Origin: a virus
DNA: 23,164 bases
Strand: one strand, 5' to 3'
IMG/VR virus record: IMGVR_UViG_3300006919_000481
Location: 1-23,164 of that record
The position numbers and the translations under genes were made by a program. This document shows, piece by piece, positions 5,225 to 12,932 of this stretch (position 1 is the first letter of the stretch; every line of letters begins with the position of its first letter). Below the pieces are notes generated by a model. It saw only the letters and a program-made list of their open reading frames with translations. It was not told the origin of the DNA and searched no databases.

Positions 5225-7249
5225 ATGACAGATAGATTAGCATTAAAAAAAATAAAAGATTTTAAGTCGTTGGTAGAGCAATTGGAAATATCTTCTATAG
5301 AGGATATTCCTGAATTAGATGATTTAACAGAAAAATTTCAAACTGGTAATGCTTCTCTTAAAGATGCTTGGTTTGCTAAATTATACAAACAAGGTTTAAA
5401 AATACAACAGACTGCTATTAATGCTCCTGAAATGGGAGATTTAAAACAGCTTGCGTTGAACATGCAAAAAAGATTTCCTTCTCAGTTAAAAACAAAAGCG
5501 GGAACCGGATCATTAGCAAGACAAATAAAATCAATGAAAAATAATTTTTCAAAACAAGGGGTGGAGAATGCTCTAGATCAATCTTACTCTAAAGACATGT
5601 TTAAAAAAGGTTTCTCTAGGACTGACGTAAAAGCATTAGACACTGCAGTTGAAACAGTAAAATTAGGTTTAGGAATAAAGCCGGAAGTAAAATCTAAAAT
5701 ATTTAAAAGTATACCTACAAATGAAATGGTAAAAAAAGTTGTAGCAGGTATTGCAAACATACCTGATCAAGAAACTAAAAGATTAATTCTTTTAGGATTA
5801 TTTGGTACTAGAGGAGCTCAAATAAACGATATAACTAGCGATGTATTTTATGGTGAAGATATAGGCAGGCCTTATTATGATCGTGAAAAAGGCATTATGA
5901 TGGGTGTTGAAATTGAAGAAGGTAGAAAAGGTCTAGCCGCTAAAGTTCCTTTTGGCCCCCTTATGAAAGATGTGATGGATTACCAATATGATAAAGCTAC
6001 AGATGGTGGTAAAAATTTAACTAGGGCTTTGTTTAGTGAAGAGTTAAATCTTGGAAATGTTATTAACAAATATTTGTTTAATAAAAATGGTAAACCTGTT
6101 TTAACAGATGGAGAATTAGCTAAATTAGGTAGAACATCAATAGGTGGTTTTACAGATTTAAGAAGAATGATATTATCATGGGCTGCTGATAAAAGTGGAG
6201 AAAAAAAACTGGCAGCTGAACTTTTAACTCATGGTTCAGATGCAGACATGGATAAAAGTGTTACTGGTAGATTTTACATACCGGGTGAAGGAACAGACGT
6301 AAACAAACTACGTGAATTTACAACCGGTATAGAACAAAACATAGCAAAACTTCTTGGTCATAAAAATTACAAATCTTTTATGGATGAAGATTTAGGTTTA
6401 AACATACAGGCGTATGACACAGAGACAAATAAAGTAAAAAAATTTACAAGTAAAGTTGCTGTTCCACAGTTAGAAACCAAAGTCGTACAAGGCAATGTTA
6501 CTAAAACAGTAGAAATTACAAAATCTGCAAAAGATATTGCTAGAGAAGCAGAGGCAGAAAGTTCTCTTAAAGTTACTGAAACAGTTATAGCTGACGAATT
6601 AGCAATAAAAGAAGGTGCTAAAAAATTAGGAATCAGCGAAGATGAAATGAGACAGAGGATTGCTGATAAAACAAAAAAAGGCCCTAAAAAGAAAAAAACA
6701 GTAGTCCCTGCTACAGATACATCTTGGTTTCAAACTATTATTGATGAAGAAGGCTTAGACGTTGATATAAAAACTTTAGAAGGTAAAAGTTGGAAAGAAA
6801 TAAACAAAATACTAGAAACCGCTAGGGCAAAAACAAGTGTAAAACCTGAAGGGCAGGAGTTTAGAACTGACGATATAGATGCTCCAAAAGTAAGAAGTTA
6901 CGGTGCTACATTAGAAGCTACTGCTCCTGATTTTTTAGATTTCGTAACAGACCCAGAAACATTAAAAAAAGCAGGTAAAGTGGCAGCCAATGTAGTTGGA
7001 GGTATTCCCGGAAAAGTATTAAAAACAGGTAAATTTATTTTAGGTAATCCCGTAAAAAATGTAGCAGATAGACCTGTTGAAGACCCTACAGGTGCACAGG
7101 CAGAATTAATGGAAGAAGGAAGACAACAAAGAATACAAGAACAAATGGCGGATATAGAAAGTAAAATGGTAAATGTGCCAGAAGAAAACATTGTTCCTGA
7201 AACGACTGAAGAAAGAACTCAAAGAAGAATGAGTGAATTAGGATTTTAA
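5225..7249 (+). CDS. Large virion-module protein with a tyrosine-recombinase-like domain
   Basis: The 674-residue protein starts at TGA-TAG-ATG directly after the large terminase. Residues about 160-352 follow the order of a tyrosine recombinase (integrase/Xer) catalytic domain. Helices lead to GLFGTRGAQINDITSDVFY (R196 as Arg I, in place of the usual TGxRxxE), followed by a hairpin with K240 (AAKVPF). Next come FTDLRRMILSWAAD (R313 as Arg II, with Thr where His is usual), LLTHGS (H336) and RFYIP (Y351 as nucleophile candidate). Arg II to His spacing is 23 residues, as in the family. Residues 1-130 and 400-674 are extra, charged and unrecognised. Lys is nearly always AAA. Enzymatic activity is uncertain because of the Thr and the long His-Tyr spacing. 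A structural or ejected virion protein is the alternative. Confidence 0.6.
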   Translation: MTDRLALKKIKDFKSLVEQLEISSIEDIPELDDLTEKFQTGNASLKDAWFAKLYKQGLKIQQTAINAPEMGDLKQLALNMQKRFPSQLKTKAGTGSLARQIKSMKNNFSKQGVENALDQSYSKDMFKKGFSRTDVKALDTAVETVKLGLGIKPEVKSKIFKSIPTNEMVKKVVAGIANIPDQETKRLILLGLFGTRGAQINDITSDVFYGEDIGRPYYDREKGIMMGVEIEEGRKGLAAKVPFGPLMKDVMDYQYDKATDGGKNLTRALFSEELNLGNVINKYLFNKNGKPVLTDGELAKLGRTSIGGFTDLRRMILSWAADKSGEKKLAAELLTHGSDADMDKSVTGRFYIPGEGTDVNKLREFTTGIEQNIAKLLGHKNYKSFMDEDLGLNIQAYDTETNKVKKFTSKVAVPQLETKVVQGNVTKTVEITKSAKDIAREAEAESSLKVTETVIADELAIKEGAKKLGISEDEMRQRIADKTKKGPKKKKTVVPATDTSWFQTIIDEEGLDVDIKTLEGKSWKEINKILETARAKTSVKPEGQEFRTDDIDAPKVRSYGATLEATAPDFLDFVTDPETLKKAGKVAANVVGGIPGKVLKTGKFILGNPVKNVADRPVEDPTGAQAELMEEGRQQRIQEQMADIESKMVNVPEENIVPETTEERTQRRMSELGF

Positions 7250-7277
7250 TTTTTAACAACCAAAAAAGGAGGTAAAC

Positions 7278-7520
7278 ATGCCAAAAGGAACTTACGATAA
7301 AGGTTACATCATGGGACAAATGTCCAAACAAGGTGTAATGAACGAGGCTAACGAAGGTTCTCTATACAGAGAAGGTTTAGATCAGATGTTGTTAGGCTCT
7401 ACAGACCTTAATTCCTACAATGTGGCAACCCCAAAACCAGCTGGAAACAGACATATGGGTCAAGCAGGTTACATCATGGGGCAGACACAAAAGCAAGGCT
7501 ATCAAGGCACAGAGGGTTAA
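7278..7520 (+). CDS. Small Gly/Gln-rich protein with a repeated GYIMGQ motif
   Basis: The 80-residue protein has AGGAGG (7267-7272) five bases before its ATG. It contains two copies of an eleven-residue motif, GYIMGQMSKQG at 9-19 and GYIMGQTQKQG at 64-74, joined by a charged centre. The first 14 bases of each copy are identical (GGTTACATCATGGG), but the rest differ at many positions, as expected for an old duplication under protein-level constraint. It has no signal peptide or membrane segment. The strong ribosome site suggests high expression, and its place just before the portal suggests a small virion component. I do not recognise a named family. Confidence 0.65.
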   Translation: MPKGTYDKGYIMGQMSKQGVMNEANEGSLYREGLDQMLLGSTDLNSYNVATPKPAGNRHMGQAGYIMGQTQKQGYQGTEG

Positions 7521-7523
7521 TAG

Positions 7524-9632
7524 ATGAGTGATCCTGTAGACGTATCTACAGAACTTGACGATAGTCAAGCTCCGGGACTTGTAGGTTTAATCAATGGTTA
7601 TCAGCGAGAGGCAGAAAACGGTAGATTAGTTCATGAAGAACGCTGGCTAAAGGCTTATAAGAACTTCAGAGGTGTATACGACTCTAGTACACAGTATACA
7701 GACACTGAAAAGTCTAAAGTATTCATAAAAATAACCAAAACTAAAGTGTTGGCTGCCTACGGGCAGATAGTAGATATCTTATTTGCAAACAAGAAGTTTC
7801 CACTTACTGTGGAATCTACGCCTGTACCTGAAGGTATAGCTAAGTTTGCACATTTGAAAACACCGATAGATGAAATGAAAAGTCCCTATGGGTTTGAAGG
7901 AGATGGTAGAGAAATGCCACCCGGAGCTACTCAAGCCACAGAACCAGACTATTTAGGTGGTCTGAAAGAAAAATATGAAGGTGCACCGATAGCACAAGGG
8001 CCTGCTTTGATGGGAGAACCACAAATATCTCCTGCACAGGAGGCAGCAATGCGTATGGAGAAGGTTATACACGATCAATTGACAGAATCCAACGCTGTAA
8101 GCACGTTACGAAATTCTATATTTGAGTCTGTATTATTAGGTACAGGTATCGTAAAAGGCCCTTTTACACATACAAAAACGGTGCATAAATGGCAAAAAGA
8201 CGACAATGGTGAGAGAATGTACTCACCGTACTATAGAGATGTACCAAGAATAGAATCTGTATCTTGCTGGGATTTATATCCAGACCCTATAGCAACGAAC
8301 ATACACGATGCAGATTATGTAATACAAAGACACAGGATGAACAGAGAACAGCTTCGTGGTCTTATGGACATGCCGATGTTCGACCCTGATGCTATTAGAA
8401 CTGTGTTGACAGGTGGTGGAAACTACATAGATAAGTATTTCGAGAGTTTAATTAGAGATGATGAGTATCTATCAAGAGCTGCAAACGAAAGATATGAAGT
8501 ATTAGAGTATTGGGGTGCTGTAGACGTATCTTTTCTTCAACAGATAGGAAAAGATGTAGGCGATGTAGACCCATTGGGTAAAGTACAGATAAATGCATGG
8601 ATATGTGGTAATCAGGTATTGCGTGCTGTAATCAACCCATTTACACCCCACAGAATACCATATCAGGTATTTCCATATGAAATAAGCCCTTATCAAGTGT
8701 GGGGCATTGGAGTACCAGAGAACATGGAAGATGCACAGATGTTAATGAATGGTCATGTAAGAATGGCTATTGATAACTTGACACTTGCAGGTAATTTAGT
8801 ATTTGATATAGATGAAACATCATTAGTTCCCGGACAGAATTACGATATATTTCCGGGTAAGATATTCAGAAGACAGTCTGGCGTTACAGGAACAGCAGTA
8901 AATGGTATTAAGTTCCCTAATACCGCTGGTGAGAACATACAGATGTATGATAAAGCTAGACAGTTGGCTGATGAAGAGACTGGGATTCCCAGTATTATGC
9001 ATGGGCAGACAGGCGTTAGTGGCACAGGCAGAACAGCAGCTGGCCTATCAATGTTGTTAGGTTCGGCTGGTTTATCCATAAAAACGGTGATTAAAAACAT
9101 GGATGATCATCTTTTGAAACCGTTGGGAGAATCACTATTTCAATGGAACATGCAGTTTAACGATGAACAGCCTGACATTGTAGGAGACTTAGAGATCAAA
9201 CCAAAAGGTGTGTCTTCTGTAATGCAGAAAGAAGTACGTTCACAAAGACTGACAATGTTACTACAGACAGTGGTAAACCCAATGTTAGCTCCGTTCATTA
9301 AGATTCCTAATCTTATAAAAGAACTAGCTATCTCACAAGATATTGATCCGGACAGTTTAGTCAATGATATTAACCAAGCTCAAATATACGCAGAAATGCT
9401 GAAAGGAATGCAAAATGCCCAACAACCAACAGAACAACAACAATCAGGAGGTGCTGAAGCAGCTCTCCCCGGTAGTGAACAACCCGCAGGTATGGCAGGC
9501 CCTACAGAAGCTCCTTCAGGGGCTCAACCTTCAGACCTTACAGGGGCTGGTAACGGCACAATCGGAACTGGAGCTGTACCGACTGCAGGGGAAAGCCAGT
9601 TTGCTGGCAATGCTCCTCAACTTGAAGAATAA
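7524..9632 (+). CDS. Portal protein
   Basis: The 702-residue protein forms the dodecameric ring through which DNA enters and leaves the head and to which the tail adaptor binds. Evidence is the size, the position after the large terminase and before scaffold and coat, and the sequence. An N-terminal region has LVGLINGYQREAE and ERWLKAYKNFRGV, a central clip/stem region follows (including ESVLLGTGIVKGPFTHTK), and then a long alpha-helical wing. The style resembles P22-like and other podovirus portals. The last 70 residues are Gln/Gly/Pro/Ala-rich and probably disordered. They are overlapped in the +1 frame by another gene (9415-9669). The ATG follows TAATAG, with AGAGGG about seven bases upstream. 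Confidence 0.9.
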   Translation: MSDPVDVSTELDDSQAPGLVGLINGYQREAENGRLVHEERWLKAYKNFRGVYDSSTQYTDTEKSKVFIKITKTKVLAAYGQIVDILFANKKFPLTVESTPVPEGIAKFAHLKTPIDEMKSPYGFEGDGREMPPGATQATEPDYLGGLKEKYEGAPIAQGPALMGEPQISPAQEAAMRMEKVIHDQLTESNAVSTLRNSIFESVLLGTGIVKGPFTHTKTVHKWQKDDNGERMYSPYYRDVPRIESVSCWDLYPDPIATNIHDADYVIQRHRMNREQLRGLMDMPMFDPDAIRTVLTGGGNYIDKYFESLIRDDEYLSRAANERYEVLEYWGAVDVSFLQQIGKDVGDVDPLGKVQINAWICGNQVLRAVINPFTPHRIPYQVFPYEISPYQVWGIGVPENMEDAQMLMNGHVRMAIDNLTLAGNLVFDIDETSLVPGQNYDIFPGKIFRRQSGVTGTAVNGIKFPNTAGENIQMYDKARQLADEETGIPSIMHGQTGVSGTGRTAAGLSMLLGSAGLSIKTVIKNMDDHLLKPLGESLFQWNMQFNDEQPDIVGDLEIKPKGVSSVMQKEVRSQRLTMLLQTVVNPMLAPFIKIPNLIKELAISQDIDPDSLVNDINQAQIYAEMLKGMQNAQQPTEQQQSGGAEAALPGSEQPAGMAGPTEAPSGAQPSDLTGAGNGTIGTGAVPTAGESQFAGNAPQLEE

Positions 9633-9669
9633 TTTTGATCAGATGAAAAAGGAAGATAAGAAAAAATAA
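9415..9669 (+). CDS. 84-residue helical protein overlapping the portal 3' end out of frame
   Basis: The gene overlaps the portal C-terminus for 218 bases in the +1 frame, continues 37 bases past the portal stop, and its TAA shares a base with the next ATG (TAATG). AGGA (9404-9407) is seven bases before its ATG. The protein begins with an Asn/Gln run and then reads like a genuine helical protein. VVNNPQVWQALQKLLQGL is followed by SELELYRLQGKASLLAMLLN and a Lys-rich tail. The pattern P-x-V-W and L-Y-R-x-Q-G-K-x-x-x-L resembles, as I recall it, small proteins that follow the portal in other marine podoviruses. In the overlap the portal is low-complexity, so it can tolerate the second frame. A role in the portal vertex or scaffold is inference. 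Confidence 0.65.
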   Translation: MPNNQQNNNNQEVLKQLSPVVNNPQVWQALQKLLQGLNLQTLQGLVTAQSELELYRLQGKASLLAMLLNLKNNFDQMKKEDKKK

Positions 9670-11021
9670 TGGCTTTACCACAAACAAATCAAGGATTTTT
9701 AGGTAATATAGAAACTGTAAATACAGATGTTACATCTGAGAGTGTGCCTAGTGCTTTTTTAGGTAAAGAAGCTCTACAGCCAACTTATGAAGTAGCATCT
9801 TTACAGAGAAATATTCCTACTGTTCCTACCATTGATGTAACAGGCAGTGGTGATTTGTACAGTGGTTCAAACGATCTTAGTTACATTGTGGACTTGACAA
9901 CAGACCCTGAGACTATAAAGAAAAGAAGAGAAGAAGAAAAAAAGCTAAGAGCAAGATTAGACCCAGATGTAGACCCTTTGTTTGCTACAGACCCCGGAGT
10001 AGATATTACAGCTGCGGGTATCTCTGCTAACGTGCCAGATTTTAAAGTAGAAGGTACAGGGCCTACTATTGAAAGGGGTAGGTTAGATACCTCTACAGAC
10101 ATTACAGATAGAATTGTAAGATTTGGAGAAGCTGTAGAATTAGGTAGTAGAGTTGTTAGTGATCCTTTTAAGATAGATTTTTTGAAAACAGAGGTAAAAG
10201 AACAAGTTACAGGAGCTGGCCAAAAAGCTGCTGGAGAATTAGTTAAGGACTTATTTAAATCTGGCGTGCCGTATAGAGATGTTGCTAATCCTTTTGCTAC
10301 ATCTTACCAAGCAGCCACTGTTCCAAACCCCGCTACTTCTTCTTATCAACCTAGGCTTGTAAAACCCGGTGGCCCTCTTGCTGGTACTGGTTCTTCTACA
10401 AGTAGTTTTATGAGCACTGCTGGAAAAGTAGCAGGAGCAGCCGGAGCAGCATTTTCTGCTTATAATGCATATGATGCTTTTAAACAAGGAGATACTTTGG
10501 GTGGTTTAACAAATGCAGCAGCCACCGCAGCTTTTTTCATACCCGGAATGCAGCCTGTAGCAGCGGCTCTAACTGCTTTAAACTTCGTAAGTGGGTTTAG
10601 AAAAGGTAAACCAAAACCGGGCATGGGTGGTTCAGAAATTAAATATGATAAAGACACTGGTCAGTTAGCTCACAGTATGACTTGGAGTTACAACGGTTTC
10701 AATCCATCACAGGCTAAACAGCATACAGATAAAGCCATAAAATTTGTAAACGATTATATGAAAGAATTTAACGTAAAATTAAATCCTGAAAAATTTCCAC
10801 AGGGACAATCTAATTGGCAGTATCTATCTAGAATAGATGTGAGTCCTTATAAAAACGGATCACAAAGTGCCGGTGAGTTAATAGAAAGATGGATGTCTTC
10901 AGGAGCATTTACTGGTAATCCTTCTTATTATGATGCAGACGCAGGGGAGAGAAGATTTTTTACATCACAAGAAGAATATGAAGCTGCAGTAAACAATTTT
11001 TCAAACAGAGTATTTTCGTAA
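9669..11021 (+). CDS. Probable internal virion or DNA-ejection protein
   Basis: The 450-residue protein starts at a TAATG junction. Residues 1-240 are polar, Thr/Pro/Asp-rich and low in predicted structure, with a short charged coil at 80-100 (KKRREEEKKLRARL). Residues 248-310 form an Ala/Gly-rich hydrophobic region (AGKVAGAAGAAFSAYNAYDA, then FKQGDTLGGLTNAAATAAFF) that could insert in or cross a membrane. The remainder is a soluble domain. Such Ala/Gly hydrophobic hairpins in large proteins near the portal are typical of ejection proteins that form a channel through the host envelope. No homologue is identified from memory, so this role is an inference. Lys is mostly AAA. The holin follows ten bases after its stop. 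Confidence 0.55.
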   Translation: MALPQTNQGFLGNIETVNTDVTSESVPSAFLGKEALQPTYEVASLQRNIPTVPTIDVTGSGDLYSGSNDLSYIVDLTTDPETIKKRREEEKKLRARLDPDVDPLFATDPGVDITAAGISANVPDFKVEGTGPTIERGRLDTSTDITDRIVRFGEAVELGSRVVSDPFKIDFLKTEVKEQVTGAGQKAAGELVKDLFKSGVPYRDVANPFATSYQAATVPNPATSSYQPRLVKPGGPLAGTGSSTSSFMSTAGKVAGAAGAAFSAYNAYDAFKQGDTLGGLTNAAATAAFFIPGMQPVAAALTALNFVSGFRKGKPKPGMGGSEIKYDKDTGQLAHSMTWSYNGFNPSQAKQHTDKAIKFVNDYMKEFNVKLNPEKFPQGQSNWQYLSRIDVSPYKNGSQSAGELIERWMSSGAFTGNPSYYDADAGERRFFTSQEEYEAAVNNFSNRVFS

Positions 11022-11030
11022 GGAGTAAAC

Positions 11031-11396
11031 ATGTTACAATTTTTAAGCCCAATAGCAAACCTAGCAGGAACATGGTTGAAGGGTAGACAGAAGAAAGCAG
11101 AGATAAAACAGAAACTAGAAGTAGCAAAGATAGAAGCACAGGTAAAAAGAGTGCAGAGTGATGCGAACTGGGAAGAGAAAGCAATGGATGCTTCTGCAGA
11201 TAGCTGGAAAGATGAGCTCTGGACAATTTGTTTCATCTCTATCATAGTAGCGTGCTTCATTCCTGCTGCACAGCCATATTTATCTGATGGGTTTAGGTTC
11301 TTGAGAGAGGATTGCCCTGATTGGTTAAGCTGGGGTATCCTTGCAAGTATCGGTGCTAGTTTTGGTTTGAAATCAATAGGACAATTTAAAAAATGA
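11031..11396 (+). CDS. Holin, 3TM/GTA type
   Basis: The 121-residue protein has the signature layout of the holin family named for gene-transfer-agent release. An N-terminal amphipathic helix with LSPIANLAGTWLKGRQKKAE (5-24) leads into a charged coil. The motif SWKDE (58-62) sits immediately before the first transmembrane segment (64-81), followed by the loop PYLSDGFRFL and a second segment (98-114, WLSWGILASIGASFGLK). Holins collect in the inner membrane and open it at a set time, letting the endolysin reach the wall. AAGGAG lies six bases before the ATG. The lysozyme ATG overlaps its stop (ATGA), so the lysis pair is translationally coupled. Confidence 0.75.
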   Translation: MLQFLSPIANLAGTWLKGRQKKAEIKQKLEVAKIEAQVKRVQSDANWEEKAMDASADSWKDELWTICFISIIVACFIPAAQPYLSDGFRFLREDCPDWLSWGILASIGASFGLKSIGQFKK

Positions 11397-11866
11397 TAAA
11401 CGAAGAGACAAGAGAAAAATTAATAGACAAGTTAGTATTGCACGAAGGTATGCGATTGAAAGTGTACGATGATGCAAACGGAAACGAAGTAAGAGCTGGA
11501 GATACGCTTGTGGGACATCCTACCATTGGTGTAGGTAGAAACATCGCAGGAGACGGGTTAGGTATCACAGAAGAAGAAGCAAAGATGTTGCTGTCTAATG
11601 ATGTAGACAGAGTGTTGAAAGAAGTAGATCACTGGACTTTTATGAAAGACCTGAACGAAGTGAGAAAGACTGTAATTATAGACATGGTGTTCAACATGGG
11701 CGTATCTAGATTTAATCAGAGAGAATGGCCTAACTTTTTTGGTTCTGTAATAGAAGGTGATTTTAAAAGAGCCAAAAAAGAAATGCTGGATAGCAAATGG
11801 GCAAGTCAAGTGAAGACAAGAGCAAACATATTAGCAAACATGATGGAAAGTGGTGAATGGCTATAG
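11393..11866 (+). CDS. Endolysin, T4-lysozyme-like muramidase (GH24)
   Basis: The 157-residue enzyme hydrolyses the beta-1,4 bond between N-acetylmuramic acid and N-acetylglucosamine in peptidoglycan. Residues LHEGMRLKVYDD (16-27) match the T4 lysozyme active site, where E11 and D20 correspond to E18 and D27 here with the same spacing of nine. HPTIGVGRNI (42-51) supplies the catalytic Thr (T44), after an insertion of about nine residues in the loop between Asp and Thr. Length is close to the 164 residues of T4 lysozyme. No signal sequence is seen, so access to the wall should depend on the holin. It overlaps the holin by four bases and the next gene by ten. Confidence 0.92.
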   Translation: MINEETREKLIDKLVLHEGMRLKVYDDANGNEVRAGDTLVGHPTIGVGRNIAGDGLGITEEEAKMLLSNDVDRVLKEVDHWTFMKDLNEVRKTVIIDMVFNMGVSRFNQREWPNFFGSVIEGDFKRAKKEMLDSKWASQVKTRANILANMMESGEWL

Positions 11867-12816
11867 CAAACGAAAATATGATAGCAAACGGTGAGATACC
11901 TGTAGAACAGCCTGTGCAACAGCCAGCAGGTCTATCTATGGAGCAGTTAGACCATGAGTTTTTAGGTAGAGGTGATCCACAAGTAGAAGGTTTAAGACTA
12001 GGCGAACAATATGAAAAAAACCTAACACCTGAAGAATTAACAAGAATGAAACAGCTTGCACCTGCAGTAGAAGAGTTTTTCATACTAGATCATAAAGGTA
12101 GAACAGGCGAGCTACCAGAGGGTGAAAGAGAAATGCCAGAAGGTTCTCTACCAGCAGAAGAAGAAATAACTGTAGAAGAGTACGGTGACTTGTACAATGC
12201 AGAAAACAAAGAAGAGGTGCTAGCTGAGTTATTCGGACAGAAACAACCATTACAGCCGCAGGGAGCAGACATACCGCCAAAAGAAGTAAAGAGAGAAGAA
12301 CCAGCACCTACACCACAGCCTGTTCAACAGCCTGTAGTAGAGGCAGCAAGAGGATTAGAAGTACCCGCAATGCCACAAGAAGACATGGTAAACACAGATG
12401 CTAATCCACAGAAGAATGGAATGATTGATGTCCCCGGAAAGAGTAACACAGGTATAGCAGATGATGTACCGATGGATTTACCAGAGGGGTCATTCGTAAT
12501 CAACGCAGCTGCTGTAGAGTTTGCAGGACTAACAGACATTGAGCAGATGATAAAGAAAGCTGAAGAAGAAGAAGGAAGATTAATAAATCAAGGAACATTA
12601 AAACAAACAGATCAGGGCGGTAAAACACCTGTTCTTGTATCTAACAGAGAAGTAGTAATCAGACCAAACATAGCAAAAATCATAGGTCTAGATAAGTTAG
12701 AAAAGATAAACAATAGGGGGAAAGCCGAAACAGAGAGAGCTATACAGGAAGAACAGTTAGCAGAAGGCAATCCACAACCCGAAAGAGTTCAGTCACCTAA
12801 AGGTAGGATGACTTAA
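11857..12816 (+). CDS. Acidic Pro/Gln/Glu-rich virion-associated protein
   Basis: The 319-residue protein overlaps the lysozyme end by ten bases. Residues 1-190 are low-complexity, with repeated Pro-Val-Gln-Gln segments (EQPVQQPAG, PQPVQQPV) and many Glu, and are probably disordered. A conserved-looking domain follows: GIADDVPMDLPEGSFVINAA (about 198-217), then a Glu-rich helix, then LVSNREVVIRPNIAKIIGLD. The phrase ADDV-x-x-x-L-x-x-G-x-F-V-I is one I associate with phage structural proteins near the head genes, function unknown. It is the last gene before the scaffold leader RNA. A minor capsid or internal protein is the best guess. It does not look like a scaffold, which is the next gene. 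Confidence 0.55.
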   Translation: MAIANENMIANGEIPVEQPVQQPAGLSMEQLDHEFLGRGDPQVEGLRLGEQYEKNLTPEELTRMKQLAPAVEEFFILDHKGRTGELPEGEREMPEGSLPAEEEITVEEYGDLYNAENKEEVLAELFGQKQPLQPQGADIPPKEVKREEPAPTPQPVQQPVVEAARGLEVPAMPQEDMVNTDANPQKNGMIDVPGKSNTGIADDVPMDLPEGSFVINAAAVEFAGLTDIEQMIKKAEEEEGRLINQGTLKQTDQGGKTPVLVSNREVVIRPNIAKIIGLDKLEKINNRGKAETERAIQEEQLAEGNPQPERVQSPKGRMT

Positions 12817-12820
12817 AAAG

Positions 12821-12842
12821 TTTTAGTTGATGATAACTAAAA
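12821..12842 (+). promoter_or_regulatory. AT hairpin after the acidic protein gene
   Basis: TTTTAGTT (12821-12828) pairs perfectly with AACTAAAA (12835-12842) around the six-base loop GATGAT, five bases after the stop codon. There are few G-C pairs and no T tract, so it is unlikely to terminate efficiently. It may protect an mRNA 3' end or mark a processing site, and it leads straight into the paired hairpins. Confidence 0.4.
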
Positions 12843-12845
12843 GTT

Positions 12846-12916
12846 CCAGCCACCCGATTTGCCTCGGCACTGGATTTTTATAAACCCGTAAACAGCCACC
12901 CTCGTGAGAGGCACTG
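12846..12916 (+). ncRNA. Two hairpins of identical architecture in the scaffold/coat leader
   Basis: Copy 1 (12846-12873) has outer stem CCAG/CTGG, asymmetric internal loop CCAC opposite CA, inner stem CCGA/TCGG and loop TTTGCC. Copy 2 (12893-12916) has outer stem CAG/CTG, the same internal loop CCAC opposite CA, inner stem CCTC/GAGG and loop GTGA, a GNRA-type tetraloop. The inner stem differs in sequence but keeps pairing, which is compensatory change within one molecule. They occupy the only sizeable gap (116 bases) in the structural cluster, ending 16 bases before the scaffold ATG. A binding site for a regulatory protein is possible; no known RNA family is claimed. Confidence 0.55.
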
Positions 12917-12932
12917 AGAAAGGAATAGTAAA

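Noticed and set aside
6350-6382. KLLGHK in the recombinase-like protein as the integrase LGH box
   Set aside because: It lies about 63 residues past R313, too far for the family. LLTHGS at H336 has the expected 23-residue spacing and a following Tyr.
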